A DNA stretch of 64,000 nt from Aldehydirespirator sp965261105 (GTDB taxonomy: Bacteria > Actinomycetota > Acidimicrobiia > Acidimicrobiales > Aldehydirespiratoraceae), in the NCBI GenBank assembly GCA_965261105.1, contig CBDHCM010000006.1, positions 248,001 to 312,000 on the forward strand, written 5' to 3'. The position numbers were made by a program, and so were the translations under genes. The notes under the pieces were generated by a model. It ran no database searches and was not told where the DNA came from. It worked only from the letters and a program-made list of their open reading frames with translations. Shown here piece after piece: positions 17,539-25,522 of this stretch (the first letter of the stretch is position 1; each line of letters starts with the position of its first letter).

Positions 17539-17993
17539 CGCCTGCCTGGCCGCCACGGTCCGCGCTCGCCTGTGGCGCCGCGCTGCGGGCGAAGCCGGGA
17601 GGGCGCCGCCATGGCCGCGCGCCATGGCTCCACGCGCTACCTTGTGCGATGTGGCAAATGCTGGCCCTGTGCTGTTGGTGCTGTTACGGTGCCGGAGCGT
17701 GAACGACGAGGTTCCGCAGCGCGGCGCCGATGCGGCGGCTCAGAGCCGCTGAACTGTGCTTGAGGCGGGATTGGCTCATGAATGAACGTGTTGCCCGACG
17801 TAGCGTGCTACACTTTCTGCCCGTCATAGGCCCCGCCATCGTGGTAGGGTTCTCTGAGCGTTTCGGATCAGCGATCCAAGGGGGTGCAGCCGGTGGTTTA
17901 CGCAGGTAGCGTGACGTGGGTTGCACTTCGGCGGGTTCGCACGTGCGAGGCGTGCGGTTCTGGACGGACCGAACTTGCCGCAGGTGGAAACCA
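17539..17993. other. long upstream region of the first SLH gene
   Basis: No gene seen over about 450 bp. AT-richer sequence around 17780-17860 (GTGCTACACTTTC, then GGTAGGGTTCTCTGAGCG) is the likely promoter area of the SLH gene, which would give a 5' leader of roughly 200 nt. I could not fix a single promoter. Confidence 0.4.
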
Positions 17994-18064
17994 GGTATAG
18001 AAAGGAGGGGCACATGCCCCGTTTGAAGGGGCCTGTGCCCCAGGTACAAGCAAAGGAGGGGCCC
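17994..18064 (+). promoter_or_regulatory. duplicated ribosome site/start with hairpin before the SLH gene
   Basis: AAAGGAGGGGCACATGCCCC (18001-18020) and AAAGGAGGGGCCCATGCCCC (18052-18071) are two near-copies of a strong ribosome site plus ATG, 51 bp apart and in the same frame. GGGGCACA (18007-18014) and TGTGCCCC (18034-18041) are perfect inverted repeats that would fold the first site into a hairpin. I take the second ATG (18065) as the start because it directly precedes a signal peptide. Confidence 0.6.
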
Positions 18065-20476
18065 ATGCCCCAGCTAGTGAAGAAGCGGCGCTCGGGTTGG
18101 GCAGTGCTCGCCGCGGGCGCCTTGGTCGCTTCGCTGCTCGCAGTCGGGGCCGCCCCCGCGGCCGCGATCGACGAGGATTCCAAGCAGAACTACCCCACCA
18201 AGTCGACGGCGTGTCTGGGTCCTGCGTCGGCAGACGCCGGGTTCACCGACCTCGGCGGTCTCGACGCTGCTGTGGCCGACATCAACTGTCTGGCCTACTA
18301 CGGGATCACCACCGGCAAGACGGCTGACACGTTCGACCCCAACAGCAACGTGACCCGCTCGCAGATGGCTTTGTTCCTGTACAGGGCCGCCGGCAAAATG
18401 GGCGTAGACCTCATGGGCGGCGACATGATGGTCGACTACGGCGACATCGACATGCTGGGCGAGGACCGGCAGGTCGCCATCAAGGCGCTGGCCCGCAACG
18501 GCATCTTCATGGGCCGCAACAGCATGGCCTTCTATCCCGGCGAGGACATCACCCGCGCCGAGATGGCCGTCGCCCTCGTCAGCCTGCTTGACAAGACGCC
18601 TGGTGTGCCGCTGGCCAAGGGCACGACCGGGGCCAGCAAGGGCCTGTTCGTGCACGGCCCGACGGCTCCCGGCAATCTGCCCAACGACAACTTCTCCGAC
18701 GCCTACGCGTCTGTGTCGCAGCCTGTCAACAACGCCATCAGCGCCGCCTACGAGATGGGCATCACCACCGGCAGGCCGGCTGGTTCGGACACGTTCGCGC
18801 CGCACGATTCGGTGCCTCGCAGGAACATGGCGACGTTCATCACTCGCGCCCTCGCGCACAGCAACCTCCGCCCGGCGGGGTTGACCGCGCAGGTCGATGG
18901 CACGACGGTCACCGTCTCGATCCGGGACGCTGCCTTCGCGCCGGTCGTCAACCAGACCATCGACGCCTTCAAGGCCGGGGTCGCTAACGAGTCGAAGGCC
19001 TTCAAGGACGACGGCACCTGCAGCAGCCGCACCACGGCGTTCGAGGGCAATCCGACGAAGTGCCAGATCGACGGCGCCGATCCCGTCACCCAGACCAACG
19101 GCAACGTCAAGCTGACCCTCGGCGGCGATGTGGGCGACGGCCAGACGGTCTGGATTTGGCAAGGCGAGCTCAACGACAAGGTGAGCAGCACCACCGATCT
19201 CGTGGAGGTCTCCATCGAGGAGGGCGCGACGGTGCCGCCTCGGCCCACTGCGGCCGTCATTTCGACTGACCTTCCCAATCAGCCCATCGCCTTGACCCCG
19301 ACCGACGTGCCGAGGGCGCACTTCGGCAACACGGTGACCGTCACCATCCAACTCCAAGGCAACGAAGGCAACGACACCAGCGCCCCCCTCGTGAACACTG
19401 TGCCAGAGGCCGGTTCGAATCCGCTGAAGTACAGGGTGGTCAAGGTGACGTTCAATGGCGACTCCACGGCTGCCGATGATCGGCTGCTCCAGTCGAGCGA
19501 GGAGGTGACGGTCGGCTCGGACGGCTCGGCTAGCTTCACCGTCACGGCGAGGGACACGGATGAGAACAACCGCGGCCAGAGGGCGACGGTGCAGTACACG
19601 GTGACTGCGATGACCGGCACAGACCTCGGTACCGCCCCTGCGGCCGCTGTGTCTCCTGGCACCGTTATCTTCTCCGACGAGGCGCCTGTAGTCACCTACG
19701 TGACCGTCAAGGGCAGCGGCCCCAAGGTCGCACCGGGCACGAGCGGCGTCGCGGGCAATCGCGTGACCGTCACGCTCCAAGACCAGTTCGGCGCCCCGAT
19801 CAGCGGGAGCGTCGTCCTGCACAGCAGCAACCCGACGGGCGACGGTGACACCATCGGTTCCACCATCCGGACCACCGCCCTCAACGCAGGACCGAGCGGC
19901 ACCGTCACCATCGGCTACAGCCACACCGGCGGCGCCTCGCGAGAGACGCTGAAGGCTGCCTGGGACGGCTACGTTCCGGCGAAGGATCTGGACGGCGACG
20001 GCAGTTTCGATGGTGAAGGCGAATCTGATGAGGTCGGCGACGCCGGTGTTGAATCTGATGTCACCGACTGCATCGCTCCCGGTCTGACCAACGCTGGTAC
20101 CAGCACTGGTGAGACCGAGGACAGGTGCGGCACCACAACCGTCGACTGGGTCCAGCCCACCACGGCAGCGGCCCAGGGTGCTGTGAATATCCTCAGCATC
20201 GATGTGGACGATGATCAGATCGTTGTCGATCTTGCGGATGGCGCGGTGACTCCGACGTCGGTCAACTACGACGACAACGACTTCTTCACCGTCACGAATG
20301 ATGCTGGCTCCTCGCCGGCCGGGATCGCCGACTTCGAGGCGGCCATAGTCGCCGATCTGAAGGCGGCCGCGGCAACGACTGTCGAGGATCAGCCGACGCT
20401 CCTATGGGGGTCGCACGTCTACGACGATCCGGGGGACATCGCCACGTTCACCTTTGCGGCAGGCGGCGGCCGCTAG
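18065..20476 (+). CDS. secreted S-layer homology (SLH) domain surface protein 1
   Basis: 803 residues. A signal peptide MPQLVKKRRSGWAVLAAGAL ends at an APAAA cleavage site near residue 35. Three SLH units follow at about 45-110, 112-180 and 205-275, each with the pattern FxDxxx...ITTG...FxPxxxVTRxxMAxFLxRA (for example ITTGKTADTFDPNSNVTRSQ). The remaining 500 residues are Asp/Thr-rich, with Ig-like stretches (VTVTLQDQFGAPISGSVVL) and a C-terminal DDDQIVVDLADG block. SLH domains bind secondary cell-wall polymers, so this is a surface-layer or adhesin-type protein. A related copy lies inverted at 25523-27844. A strong hairpin terminator follows at 20542. Confidence 0.88.
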   Translation: MPQLVKKRRSGWAVLAAGALVASLLAVGAAPAAAIDEDSKQNYPTKSTACLGPASADAGFTDLGGLDAAVADINCLAYYGITTGKTADTFDPNSNVTRSQMALFLYRAAGKMGVDLMGGDMMVDYGDIDMLGEDRQVAIKALARNGIFMGRNSMAFYPGEDITRAEMAVALVSLLDKTPGVPLAKGTTGASKGLFVHGPTAPGNLPNDNFSDAYASVSQPVNNAISAAYEMGITTGRPAGSDTFAPHDSVPRRNMATFITRALAHSNLRPAGLTAQVDGTTVTVSIRDAAFAPVVNQTIDAFKAGVANESKAFKDDGTCSSRTTAFEGNPTKCQIDGADPVTQTNGNVKLTLGGDVGDGQTVWIWQGELNDKVSSTTDLVEVSIEEGATVPPRPTAAVISTDLPNQPIALTPTDVPRAHFGNTVTVTIQLQGNEGNDTSAPLVNTVPEAGSNPLKYRVVKVTFNGDSTAADDRLLQSSEEVTVGSDGSASFTVTARDTDENNRGQRATVQYTVTAMTGTDLGTAPAAAVSPGTVIFSDEAPVVTYVTVKGSGPKVAPGTSGVAGNRVTVTLQDQFGAPISGSVVLHSSNPTGDGDTIGSTIRTTALNAGPSGTVTIGYSHTGGASRETLKAAWDGYVPAKDLDGDGSFDGEGESDEVGDAGVESDVTDCIAPGLTNAGTSTGETEDRCGTTTVDWVQPTTAAAQGAVNILSIDVDDDQIVVDLADGAVTPTSVNYDDNDFFTVTNDAGSSPAGIADFEAAIVADLKAAAATTVEDQPTLLWGSHVYDDPGDIATFTFAAGGGR

Positions 20477-20541
20477 GAAGGTAAGGAGCCGGGGCTGAAC
20501 CCGAGCCCGGCTCTTCCCCTCCGTTCTAATACCACCAACCC

Positions 20542-20576
20542 CGAGGAGGCCCCGGCGATCAGCCGGGGCCTCCTCG
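20542..20576. terminator. 15-bp perfect hairpin terminator after SLH protein 1
   Basis: Arms CGAGGAGGCCCCGGC and GCCGGGGCCTCCTCG with loop GATCA. There is no T-tract, as is common in high-GC actinobacteria. A matching hairpin at 25412-25447 follows the inverted SLH gene. Confidence 0.85.
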
Positions 20577-20659
20577 CGTCTCCGCCGGCCTGCTGACTGG
20601 GGACCGCCGCCGAACAAATCGAGCCAACACCAGGGTGTTTCGCTGATCGCTGCGTCTAC

Positions 20660-20763
20660 TTGATGGTTTGAACTCCTTTCAGGTACAGTTGTGGGCGCCG
20701 TCGCAAGCCGCGGTCACGGCTCGCCTCAAATATCCCCTCACCGGAACGGAGGCACCCCGCACC
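20660..20763 (+). promoter_or_regulatory. promoter and conserved leader of coiled-coil member 2
   Basis: TTGATG (20660-20665), 18 bp, TACAGT (20684-20689). The leader from GCCGTCGCAAG at 20697 to the start codon is shared with members 3, 4 and 5; it includes the hairpin AGCCG-CGGTCA-CGGCT and the ribosome site CGGAACGGAGGC. Confidence 0.65.
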
Positions 20764-21393
20764 ATGGACGCATCCACACTCGACTTCAACACCATCACGC
20801 TCATGGTCATGATCGCAGGATCGTGGCTGACCCTCGGCGGCATGATCGTCTTTCAGTCCAACCGCCTCGCCGGCAAGTTCGACACCAAGATCGACGCCCT
20901 TGACGGCAAGTTCGATACCAAGATCGACGCCCTCGACACCAAGATCGACACCAAGATCGACGCCCTCGACGGCAAGTTCGATACCAAGATCGACGCCCTC
21001 GACGGAAAGTTCGACACCAAGATCGACGCCCTCGACGGAAAGTTCGATACCAAGATCGACGCGCTCGACACCAAGATCGATACCAAGATCGACGCGCTCG
21101 ACACCAAGATCGACGCGCTCGACACCAAGTTTGACGGCAAGTTCGATCTTATGGCCCGTGACGTTTCGGATGTCCGCAAGCGGCTGGTGCGTGTGGAGGA
21201 GCACATGGAGGACCACAGTCGCCGCTTGGGCGAGTTGGGCGAGTCCTCAAGAGAGCAGGGCCGCGTGCTGGGCGACGTTCGCGAGCGCTTGGCGCGCGTC
21301 GAGGGCCACCTGATGGGTCCCGAGAGCTTTTCCCCGCTCCCGCTGTCATCGCCAAAGGCCGAGCCCGACGACGGCGAGCGTCAGGCTGGCTGA
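20764..21393 (+). CDS. membrane-anchored hendecad coiled-coil protein (family member 2)
   Basis: 209 residues from ATG 20764, preceded by GGAACGGAGG. A membrane helix at about 10-30 (ITLMVMIAGSWLTLGGMIVF) is followed by SNR and then roughly ten 11-residue units of the type DTKIDALDGKF (residues ~35-130), encoded by 33-bp DNA repeats. Eleven-residue (hendecad) periodicity predicts a straight or slightly right-handed coiled coil. The tail has VRKRLVRVEEHMEDHSRRL and then DVRERLARVEGHLMGPESF, two versions of the family motif RERxARxEGxL, and ends Pro/Ser-rich. Longest of the set by repeat number. Topology should be N-out, C-in. Function unknown; Borrelia Bdr proteins are an analogy for a membrane protein with variable 11-residue repeats. 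Confidence 0.75.
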   Translation: MDASTLDFNTITLMVMIAGSWLTLGGMIVFQSNRLAGKFDTKIDALDGKFDTKIDALDTKIDTKIDALDGKFDTKIDALDGKFDTKIDALDGKFDTKIDALDTKIDTKIDALDTKIDALDTKFDGKFDLMARDVSDVRKRLVRVEEHMEDHSRRLGELGESSREQGRVLGDVRERLARVEGHLMGPESFSPLPLSSPKAEPDDGERQAG

Positions 21394-21642
21394 CCCCGCT
21401 CAGATTCCTCAGACGCAGCGCAACCAGCCCGAGGAGTCAGCGGCAGACTGCGACTCCGTCCCCGTTGCAGCCTGAAGGTGCAGCGCAACCGGGCACAGTT
21501 CCGTGACTGGGCTGACTCCCGGCCTTCGCCAAGCCGGCTGAGGAACGCGAGCCCTCTTCGGCGGCCTTTGGGCGCGTGCTGGGATTCTCGTCGGCATCCT
21601 TCTCAGCGTCCTCCGAATGTTTTCAATGCAGGCGATTGGCCA
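21394..21642. other. gap between coiled-coil members 2 and 3
   Basis: No gene seen. TCCGAATGTTTTCAATGCA near 21612-21630 recurs as TCGAATGTTTTCAATGCA upstream of member 5 (near 24865), so the homologous upstream block of members 3 and 5 starts there. Confidence 0.5.
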
Positions 21643-21743
21643 TTGGTAATCCACGGTGTAGCCGGCTACAGTGGTGATCGCCGTCGCAAGCCGCGGTCAC
21701 GGCTCGCCTCAAGCATCCCCAGCGGAACGGAGGCACCCACACG
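21643..21743 (+). promoter_or_regulatory. promoter and conserved leader of coiled-coil member 3
   Basis: TTGGTA (21643-21648), 18 bp, TACAGT (21667-21672), then the shared leader from 21680 with hairpin AGCCG-CGGTCA-CGGCT (21689-21704) and GGAACGGAGG nine bases before the ATG. Confidence 0.7.
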
Positions 21744-22214
21744 ATGGAACCTCAAATCTTGGTCCAGACGATCACGATCGTCGTGGCGGTCGCCGGTTCG
21801 GCGCTTGCGACGGTCGGGCTGCTGCTCAAGCAGATGAACCACCTCGAGACCAAACTCGAGACCAAGATCGCCGGCCTGGACACCAAGTTCACCGACAAGA
21901 TCGATGCCCTCGACACCAAGGTCACCGACAAGATCGACGCCCTCGACACCAAGGTCACCGACAAGATCGACGCCCTGGACACGAAGGTCACGGTCCTAGA
22001 CACGAAGGTGACCGCCTTGGACACGAAGATCACAGTCCTTGAAGGCAAGATCGACACGATGGGCGGCGACGTCGCCGATACTCGGGAGCGGCTGGCCAGG
22101 GTGGAGGGTCACCTGATGGCGCCGCAGGGCTTCGCCTTGCGCACACCCAAGCCGCCGGCGACCGTCGATCCGCCCGCAGACGACTTAGGCCCCGATCACC
22201 GCCAAGCCGGCTGA
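21744..22214 (+). CDS. membrane-anchored hendecad coiled-coil protein (family member 3)
   Basis: 156 residues. N-terminus MEPQILVQTITIVVAVAGSA continues as one membrane helix to about residue 28 (TVGLLLKQ). About seven 11-residue repeats follow (KFTDKIDALDT, KVTDKIDALDT and degenerate forms such as KVTALDTKITV), then DTRERLARVEGHLMAPQGF and a Pro-rich tail. Except for repeat number it is nearly the same protein as members 4 and 5. Leader and promoter are shared with them. The coil should lie in the cytoplasm because the Lys/His-rich KQMNHLETK follows the helix. Function unknown. Confidence 0.75.
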   Translation: MEPQILVQTITIVVAVAGSALATVGLLLKQMNHLETKLETKIAGLDTKFTDKIDALDTKVTDKIDALDTKVTDKIDALDTKVTVLDTKVTALDTKITVLEGKIDTMGGDVADTRERLARVEGHLMAPQGFALRTPKPPATVDPPADDLGPDHRQAG

Positions 22215-22390
22215 GCCAGTATTCAGCCGATTATGACTGCCGATTGGTTGCGATATCTTCGCACGCCGTGGCCGGTCGACTTCGACATCATTAGAGGCAT
22301 GGACTTCCTGTCGGCCTTCCACATCACGATGGTCAGCGGCCGGTTCATCCTGAGCAAGCAGCCGGCCGCGGTGGCCGGCACCGGAGCCGG

Positions 22391-22801
22391 CTAGCCAGTT
22401 TGGCGGTGGTCGGGGTTGGGATCCTCTACCGGCGGATCGTCGGCTGGAGGAGGCAGTCGGCGATGCCGCGGCCGGAAACCCTCGGGTGCCATCAGATGGC
22501 CCTCTATGCGAGCAACCCTCTCGCGAGTGTCTGAGAGATCGCGGCCCATGACATCGAACTTGCCGTCCAAAGCATCGACCTTGGTGTCGAGGGCGTCGAT
22601 CTTGTAGGTGACCTTGGTGTCGAGGGCGTCGATCTTGTCGGTGAACTTGGTGTCGAGGGCGTCGATCTTGTCGGTGAACCTCGACTCCAGTTTGGTCTCG
22701 AGGTGGTTCATCTGCTTGAGCAGCAGCCCGACCGTCGCAAGCGACGAGCCGGCGACCACCACGACGATCGTGATCGTCTGGACCAAGATTTGAGGTTCCA
22801 T
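22391..22801 (-). CDS. membrane-anchored hendecad coiled-coil protein (family member 4)
   Basis: 136 residues, inverted relative to members 2, 3 and 5. MEPQILVQTITIVVVVAGSS starts the membrane helix; then KQMNHLETKLESR, four 11-residue repeats (KFTDKIDALDT, KVTYKIDALDT), DTRERVARIEGHLMAPEGF and a Pro-rich tail ending DPNPDHRQTG. The C-terminal half is almost identical to member 5. It has the conserved leader but not the promoter: the DNA upstream of the leader is the 3' end of the AlbA_2 gene (stop at 22904), so it is probably read through from that gene. Confidence 0.75.
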   Translation of the reverse strand: MEPQILVQTITIVVVVAGSSLATVGLLLKQMNHLETKLESRFTDKIDALDTKFTDKIDALDTKVTYKIDALDTKVDALDGKFDVMGRDLSDTRERVARIEGHLMAPEGFRPRHRRLPPPADDPPVEDPNPDHRQTG

Positions 22802-22865
22802 CGTGTGGGTGCCTCCGTTCCGCTAGGGATGCTTGAGGCGAGCCGTGACCGAGGCTTGCGACGGC
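22802..22865 (-). promoter_or_regulatory. conserved leader of member 4 (promoter absent)
   Basis: Reverse-strand leader GCCGTCGCAAGCC...GGAACGGAGGCACCCACACG matches those of members 2, 3 and 5. The hairpin is weakened here (AGCCT instead of AGCCG). Homology stops at 22865, where other copies continue into the TACAGT promoter. Confidence 0.7.
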
Positions 22866-22903
22866 GGTGACCCGCCCACGACCCCGCAGGGAGCTGCTTG
22901 CCC

Positions 22904-24601
22904 TCAGATCACCCTGTCGTCGCGGGCCGGGAAGGCCGGGCCGGGACCGTAGCCGACCGCTGTGCCCCGCTGCTGGCGTGAGGTCTTGACGAGGAGCCCG
23001 CCCTCGCACAGCGACCTGAGCAGCAGGCTTGCCTGCTGAACATCTAAGTCGAGCAGATTGCGCACGGTCTGGTTGGTGATCCGCCCGTACTCCCGCACGT
23101 GCAGGACGACCTTCTGTTCTGCTTCGTCGGGGCCGATCCTGTGATACGCGACCGCGGCACCGAGAGCCTGAAGGGCGCCGGGCGCCAGCCGGTAGGTGTG
23201 CTTGCGGCTGTGTCGTGACTCGCGGGTTGTCTCGAGGATCGACCCTTCGACGCCCGCGTGGCGCTCTAGAACAGCCTCGGCCTCGGTCGGGCTCTTCTGT
23301 ATGGTCTCCGCCAGCTTGGCTGCGTTGGCGGTCCGGGACCGGAGCAGAGAAACGACGAGCAGCAGCGTGTCGAGATCTACCTGTTCGGCTTCGGGCAGGC
23401 TCCGAAGGAAGGTCACGACCTGTCTCGTTGGCCTGCCGCCGGCGAACGCCACTCGGGTGGCGTCGGGGCGCTGGGAGATGACGGGGGGCTCGTGGCCGGC
23501 GAGGATCATCTCCCTGTACATCCGATCGACTCCGCGCCCCGTCTCCTCGGCGATGCTCAGCAGGCGTGCCGCCTCGAAGAGGCAGCGATTCCGCGGCTTG
23601 GACGGGTGGGTGAGGACGTTCGACTCATCCACCCCGGCCACCAGTGGTCCGGGAGACTCGACGACCAGCGAGCTCGTCGAGTGCTCGACGCTCACCGGCT
23701 CGGGCAATCGGTACGTCCGGTGCAGCAAGGCGTTGGCGATGGCCTCGCGGACCGCCGCCTGCGGGAAGTCCGCCACCTCGATCTGGCGGCCGCCGCGGAG
23801 ATTGACAGGAGTCGTGTGGCGGCGGGCCCACACCTGTTCGACCGCCCTCTCGTAGACGAGGATCAGGGGCTCCTCCATTCGTTCGACTGAAGTCGCCTCC
23901 CCGCCGGGTGTGGGTCGGTGTTGGTACAGCAGCACGGTGGAACCAGGCTCGGGGGCGCAGAACAGGATCTCGCCGGCCCGCAGCAGCCGGCCGTCGGGGC
24001 TCATGACACCCAGGGCGCGCAGCAGATCGGGGGCCGAGACCGAAGCGAGCTCGCTTGTCCGGTCCCGGCGATCCGACAGAGCCTGGCGCGCCGCGGCCAG
24101 CGCCCTGGGTCGCACCGCGCCGACGTCCAGATCGGTGGCGGCGGCGGTGTCGTCGGAGTAGCCGCGGCGCTCGTGAGCCAGCAGCTGGTCCTGAGCGCTC
24201 ATGCGAAGACACTGGTCACCGACACGCCGCCTGGTTGCGCCCTGGTCATCGGAGTAGGTCTCCACACCCTCGACAACGTTGATGATGAGAAGCCGTGCCC
24301 CCTCGCACCGGAACTCCTCGCATGAAACGAGCAGACTCGGCTGGGTCAGCGTGTAGATCTGAGCCTTCACCTGGTCCGGGTCCAGCGCAGTCCCGACAAG
24401 AGCCGCCCCTGCGACCCGCTTGTCGTGAACGCCTACCACGATGACGCCGCCGGATGCGTTGGCGAAGCAGGCGGCGGCTCGCGCAAGCCTCCGATACTGG
24501 TCTTCGCCGCCGCTCCGCTTGAAGTCGAGGGTGTCGTCCTCGAGATCGCCGGGCTTGGCACCATTGAGGATCGCCTCCAGACTTGCTTCAACCTTGTCCA
24601 C
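22904..24601 (-). CDS. AlbA_2 (Schlafen-like) domain ATP-binding regulator, COG2865 type
   Basis: 565 residues from GTG 24601. The N-terminal AlbA_2 domain (about 15-140) has DDTLDFKRSGG and ACFANASGGVIVVGVHDKR. The middle (about 270-400) is a GHKL-like ATPase: AVREAIANALLHRTY (N box), ESPGPLVAG (G1-like) and EETGRGVDRMYREMI (G2-like). The C-terminus contains winged-helix segments, e.g. YGRITNQTVRNLLDLDVQQA. Proteins of this type are called ATP-dependent DNA helicases or transcriptional regulators, and some Schlafen-like members serve in phage defence. It sits in the middle of the coiled-coil cluster and probably shares a transcript with member 4, so it may control the cluster (inference). 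Confidence 0.8.
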   Translation of the reverse strand: MDKVEASLEAILNGAKPGDLEDDTLDFKRSGGEDQYRRLARAAACFANASGGVIVVGVHDKRVAGAALVGTALDPDQVKAQIYTLTQPSLLVSCEEFRCEGARLLIINVVEGVETYSDDQGATRRRVGDQCLRMSAQDQLLAHERRGYSDDTAAATDLDVGAVRPRALAAARQALSDRRDRTSELASVSAPDLLRALGVMSPDGRLLRAGEILFCAPEPGSTVLLYQHRPTPGGEATSVERMEEPLILVYERAVEQVWARRHTTPVNLRGGRQIEVADFPQAAVREAIANALLHRTYRLPEPVSVEHSTSSLVVESPGPLVAGVDESNVLTHPSKPRNRCLFEAARLLSIAEETGRGVDRMYREMILAGHEPPVISQRPDATRVAFAGGRPTRQVVTFLRSLPEAEQVDLDTLLLVVSLLRSRTANAAKLAETIQKSPTEAEAVLERHAGVEGSILETTRESRHSRKHTYRLAPGALQALGAAVAYHRIGPDEAEQKVVLHVREYGRITNQTVRNLLDLDVQQASLLLRSLCEGGLLVKTSRQQRGTAVGYGPGPAFPARDDRVI

Positions 24602-24893
24602 GACTTTCTCAGACTTTCTAGCAACCCTTAAGGCATCAGCATTACTCTATCGTATTCAGGGTGTCATAAAACTATGAGAAACCCGGCACCGCCTTGATCG
24701 TAGCGAGCAACGGTGGCCTTGATCAGCCGGATCACCGGCCAGTAGCCAGCCCCGCGGCCCCCGGGACCGCCATCGTGGCGGGCATCTCGCCCACTACCAT
24801 GTAGGGCCGCGGCCGCAGCGGCCCCTCCCGCCCGCGCTGCCCTGCGACGGTGGCGGAGGCACTATCGAATGTTTTCAATGCACACGATGGCCA
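24602..24893. other. gap upstream of the AlbA_2 gene and member 5
   Basis: An AT-rich stretch around 24630-24680 (CATTACTCTATCGTATTCAG, then GTCATAAAACTATGAG) is the probable promoter area of the AlbA_2 gene. No gene seen. Confidence 0.45.
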
Positions 24894-24994
24894 TTGGTAT
24901 TCCACGGTGTAGCCGGCTACAGTGATCATCGCCGTCGCAAGCCGCGGTCACGGCTCGCCTCAAGCATCCCTAGCGGAACGGAGGCACCCACACG
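24894..24994 (+). promoter_or_regulatory. promoter and conserved leader of coiled-coil member 5
   Basis: TTGGTA (24894-24899), 18 bp, TACAGT (24918-24923); leader from 24931 with the AGCCG/CGGCT hairpin and GGAACGGAGG. Nearly identical to the member 3 copy from about 24865 onwards. Confidence 0.7.
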
Positions 24995-25351
24995 ATGGAA
25001 CCTCAAATCTTGGTCCAGACGATCACGATCGTCGTGGTGGTCGCCAACTCGTCGCTTGCGACGGTCGGGCTGCTGCTCAAGCAGATGAACCACCTCGAGA
25101 CCAAACTCGACACCAGGTTCACCGACAAGATCGACGCCCTCGACACCAAGTTCACCGACAAGATCGACGCCCTCGACACCAAGTTCGATGGCATGGGCCG
25201 CGATCTCTCAGACACTCGCGAGAGGGTTGCTCGCATAGAGGGCCATCTGATGGCACCCGAGGGTTTCCGGCCGCGGCATCGCCGACTGCCTCCTCCAGCC
25301 GACGATCCCCCGGCAGAGGATCCCAACCCCGACCACCGCCAGACTGGCTAG
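24995..25351 (+). CDS. membrane-anchored hendecad coiled-coil protein (family member 5)
   Basis: 118 residues, the shortest of the sub-group. MEPQILVQTITIVVVVANSS, a membrane helix to about residue 28, KQMNHLETKLDTR, only two to three 11-residue repeats (FTDKIDALDTK), then DTRERVARIEGHLMAPEGF and a Pro-rich tail ending NPDHRQTG. Compared with member 4 it differs mainly by loss of repeats, showing that repeat number is the variable element. It is followed by a bidirectional hairpin terminator shared with the convergent SLH gene. Confidence 0.75.
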   Translation: MEPQILVQTITIVVVVANSSLATVGLLLKQMNHLETKLDTRFTDKIDALDTKFTDKIDALDTKFDGMGRDLSDTRERVARIEGHLMAPEGFRPRHRRLPPPADDPPAEDPNPDHRQTG

Positions 25352-25411
25352 CCGGACCGGGGCTGGCATCGACGGCACCCACCCCGGGCCCCGAGAACCG
25401 AAGCGCAGACG

Positions 25412-25447
25412 CGAGGAGGCCCCGGCTCAAGTGCCGGGGTCTCCTCG
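25412..25447. terminator. hairpin terminator between member 5 and SLH protein 2
   Basis: Arms CGAGGAGGCCCCGGC and GCCGGGGTCTCCTCG (one G-T pair), loop TCAAGT. It is the inverted counterpart of the hairpin at 20542-20576 and can serve both converging genes. Confidence 0.8.
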
Positions 25448-25522
25448 GGGTTGGTGGTAATAGAAGGGAGGGGCGGAGCCGGGGGCTTCAGTCAGCCCCG
25501 GCTCCCACCTTTTCCTATCTGG

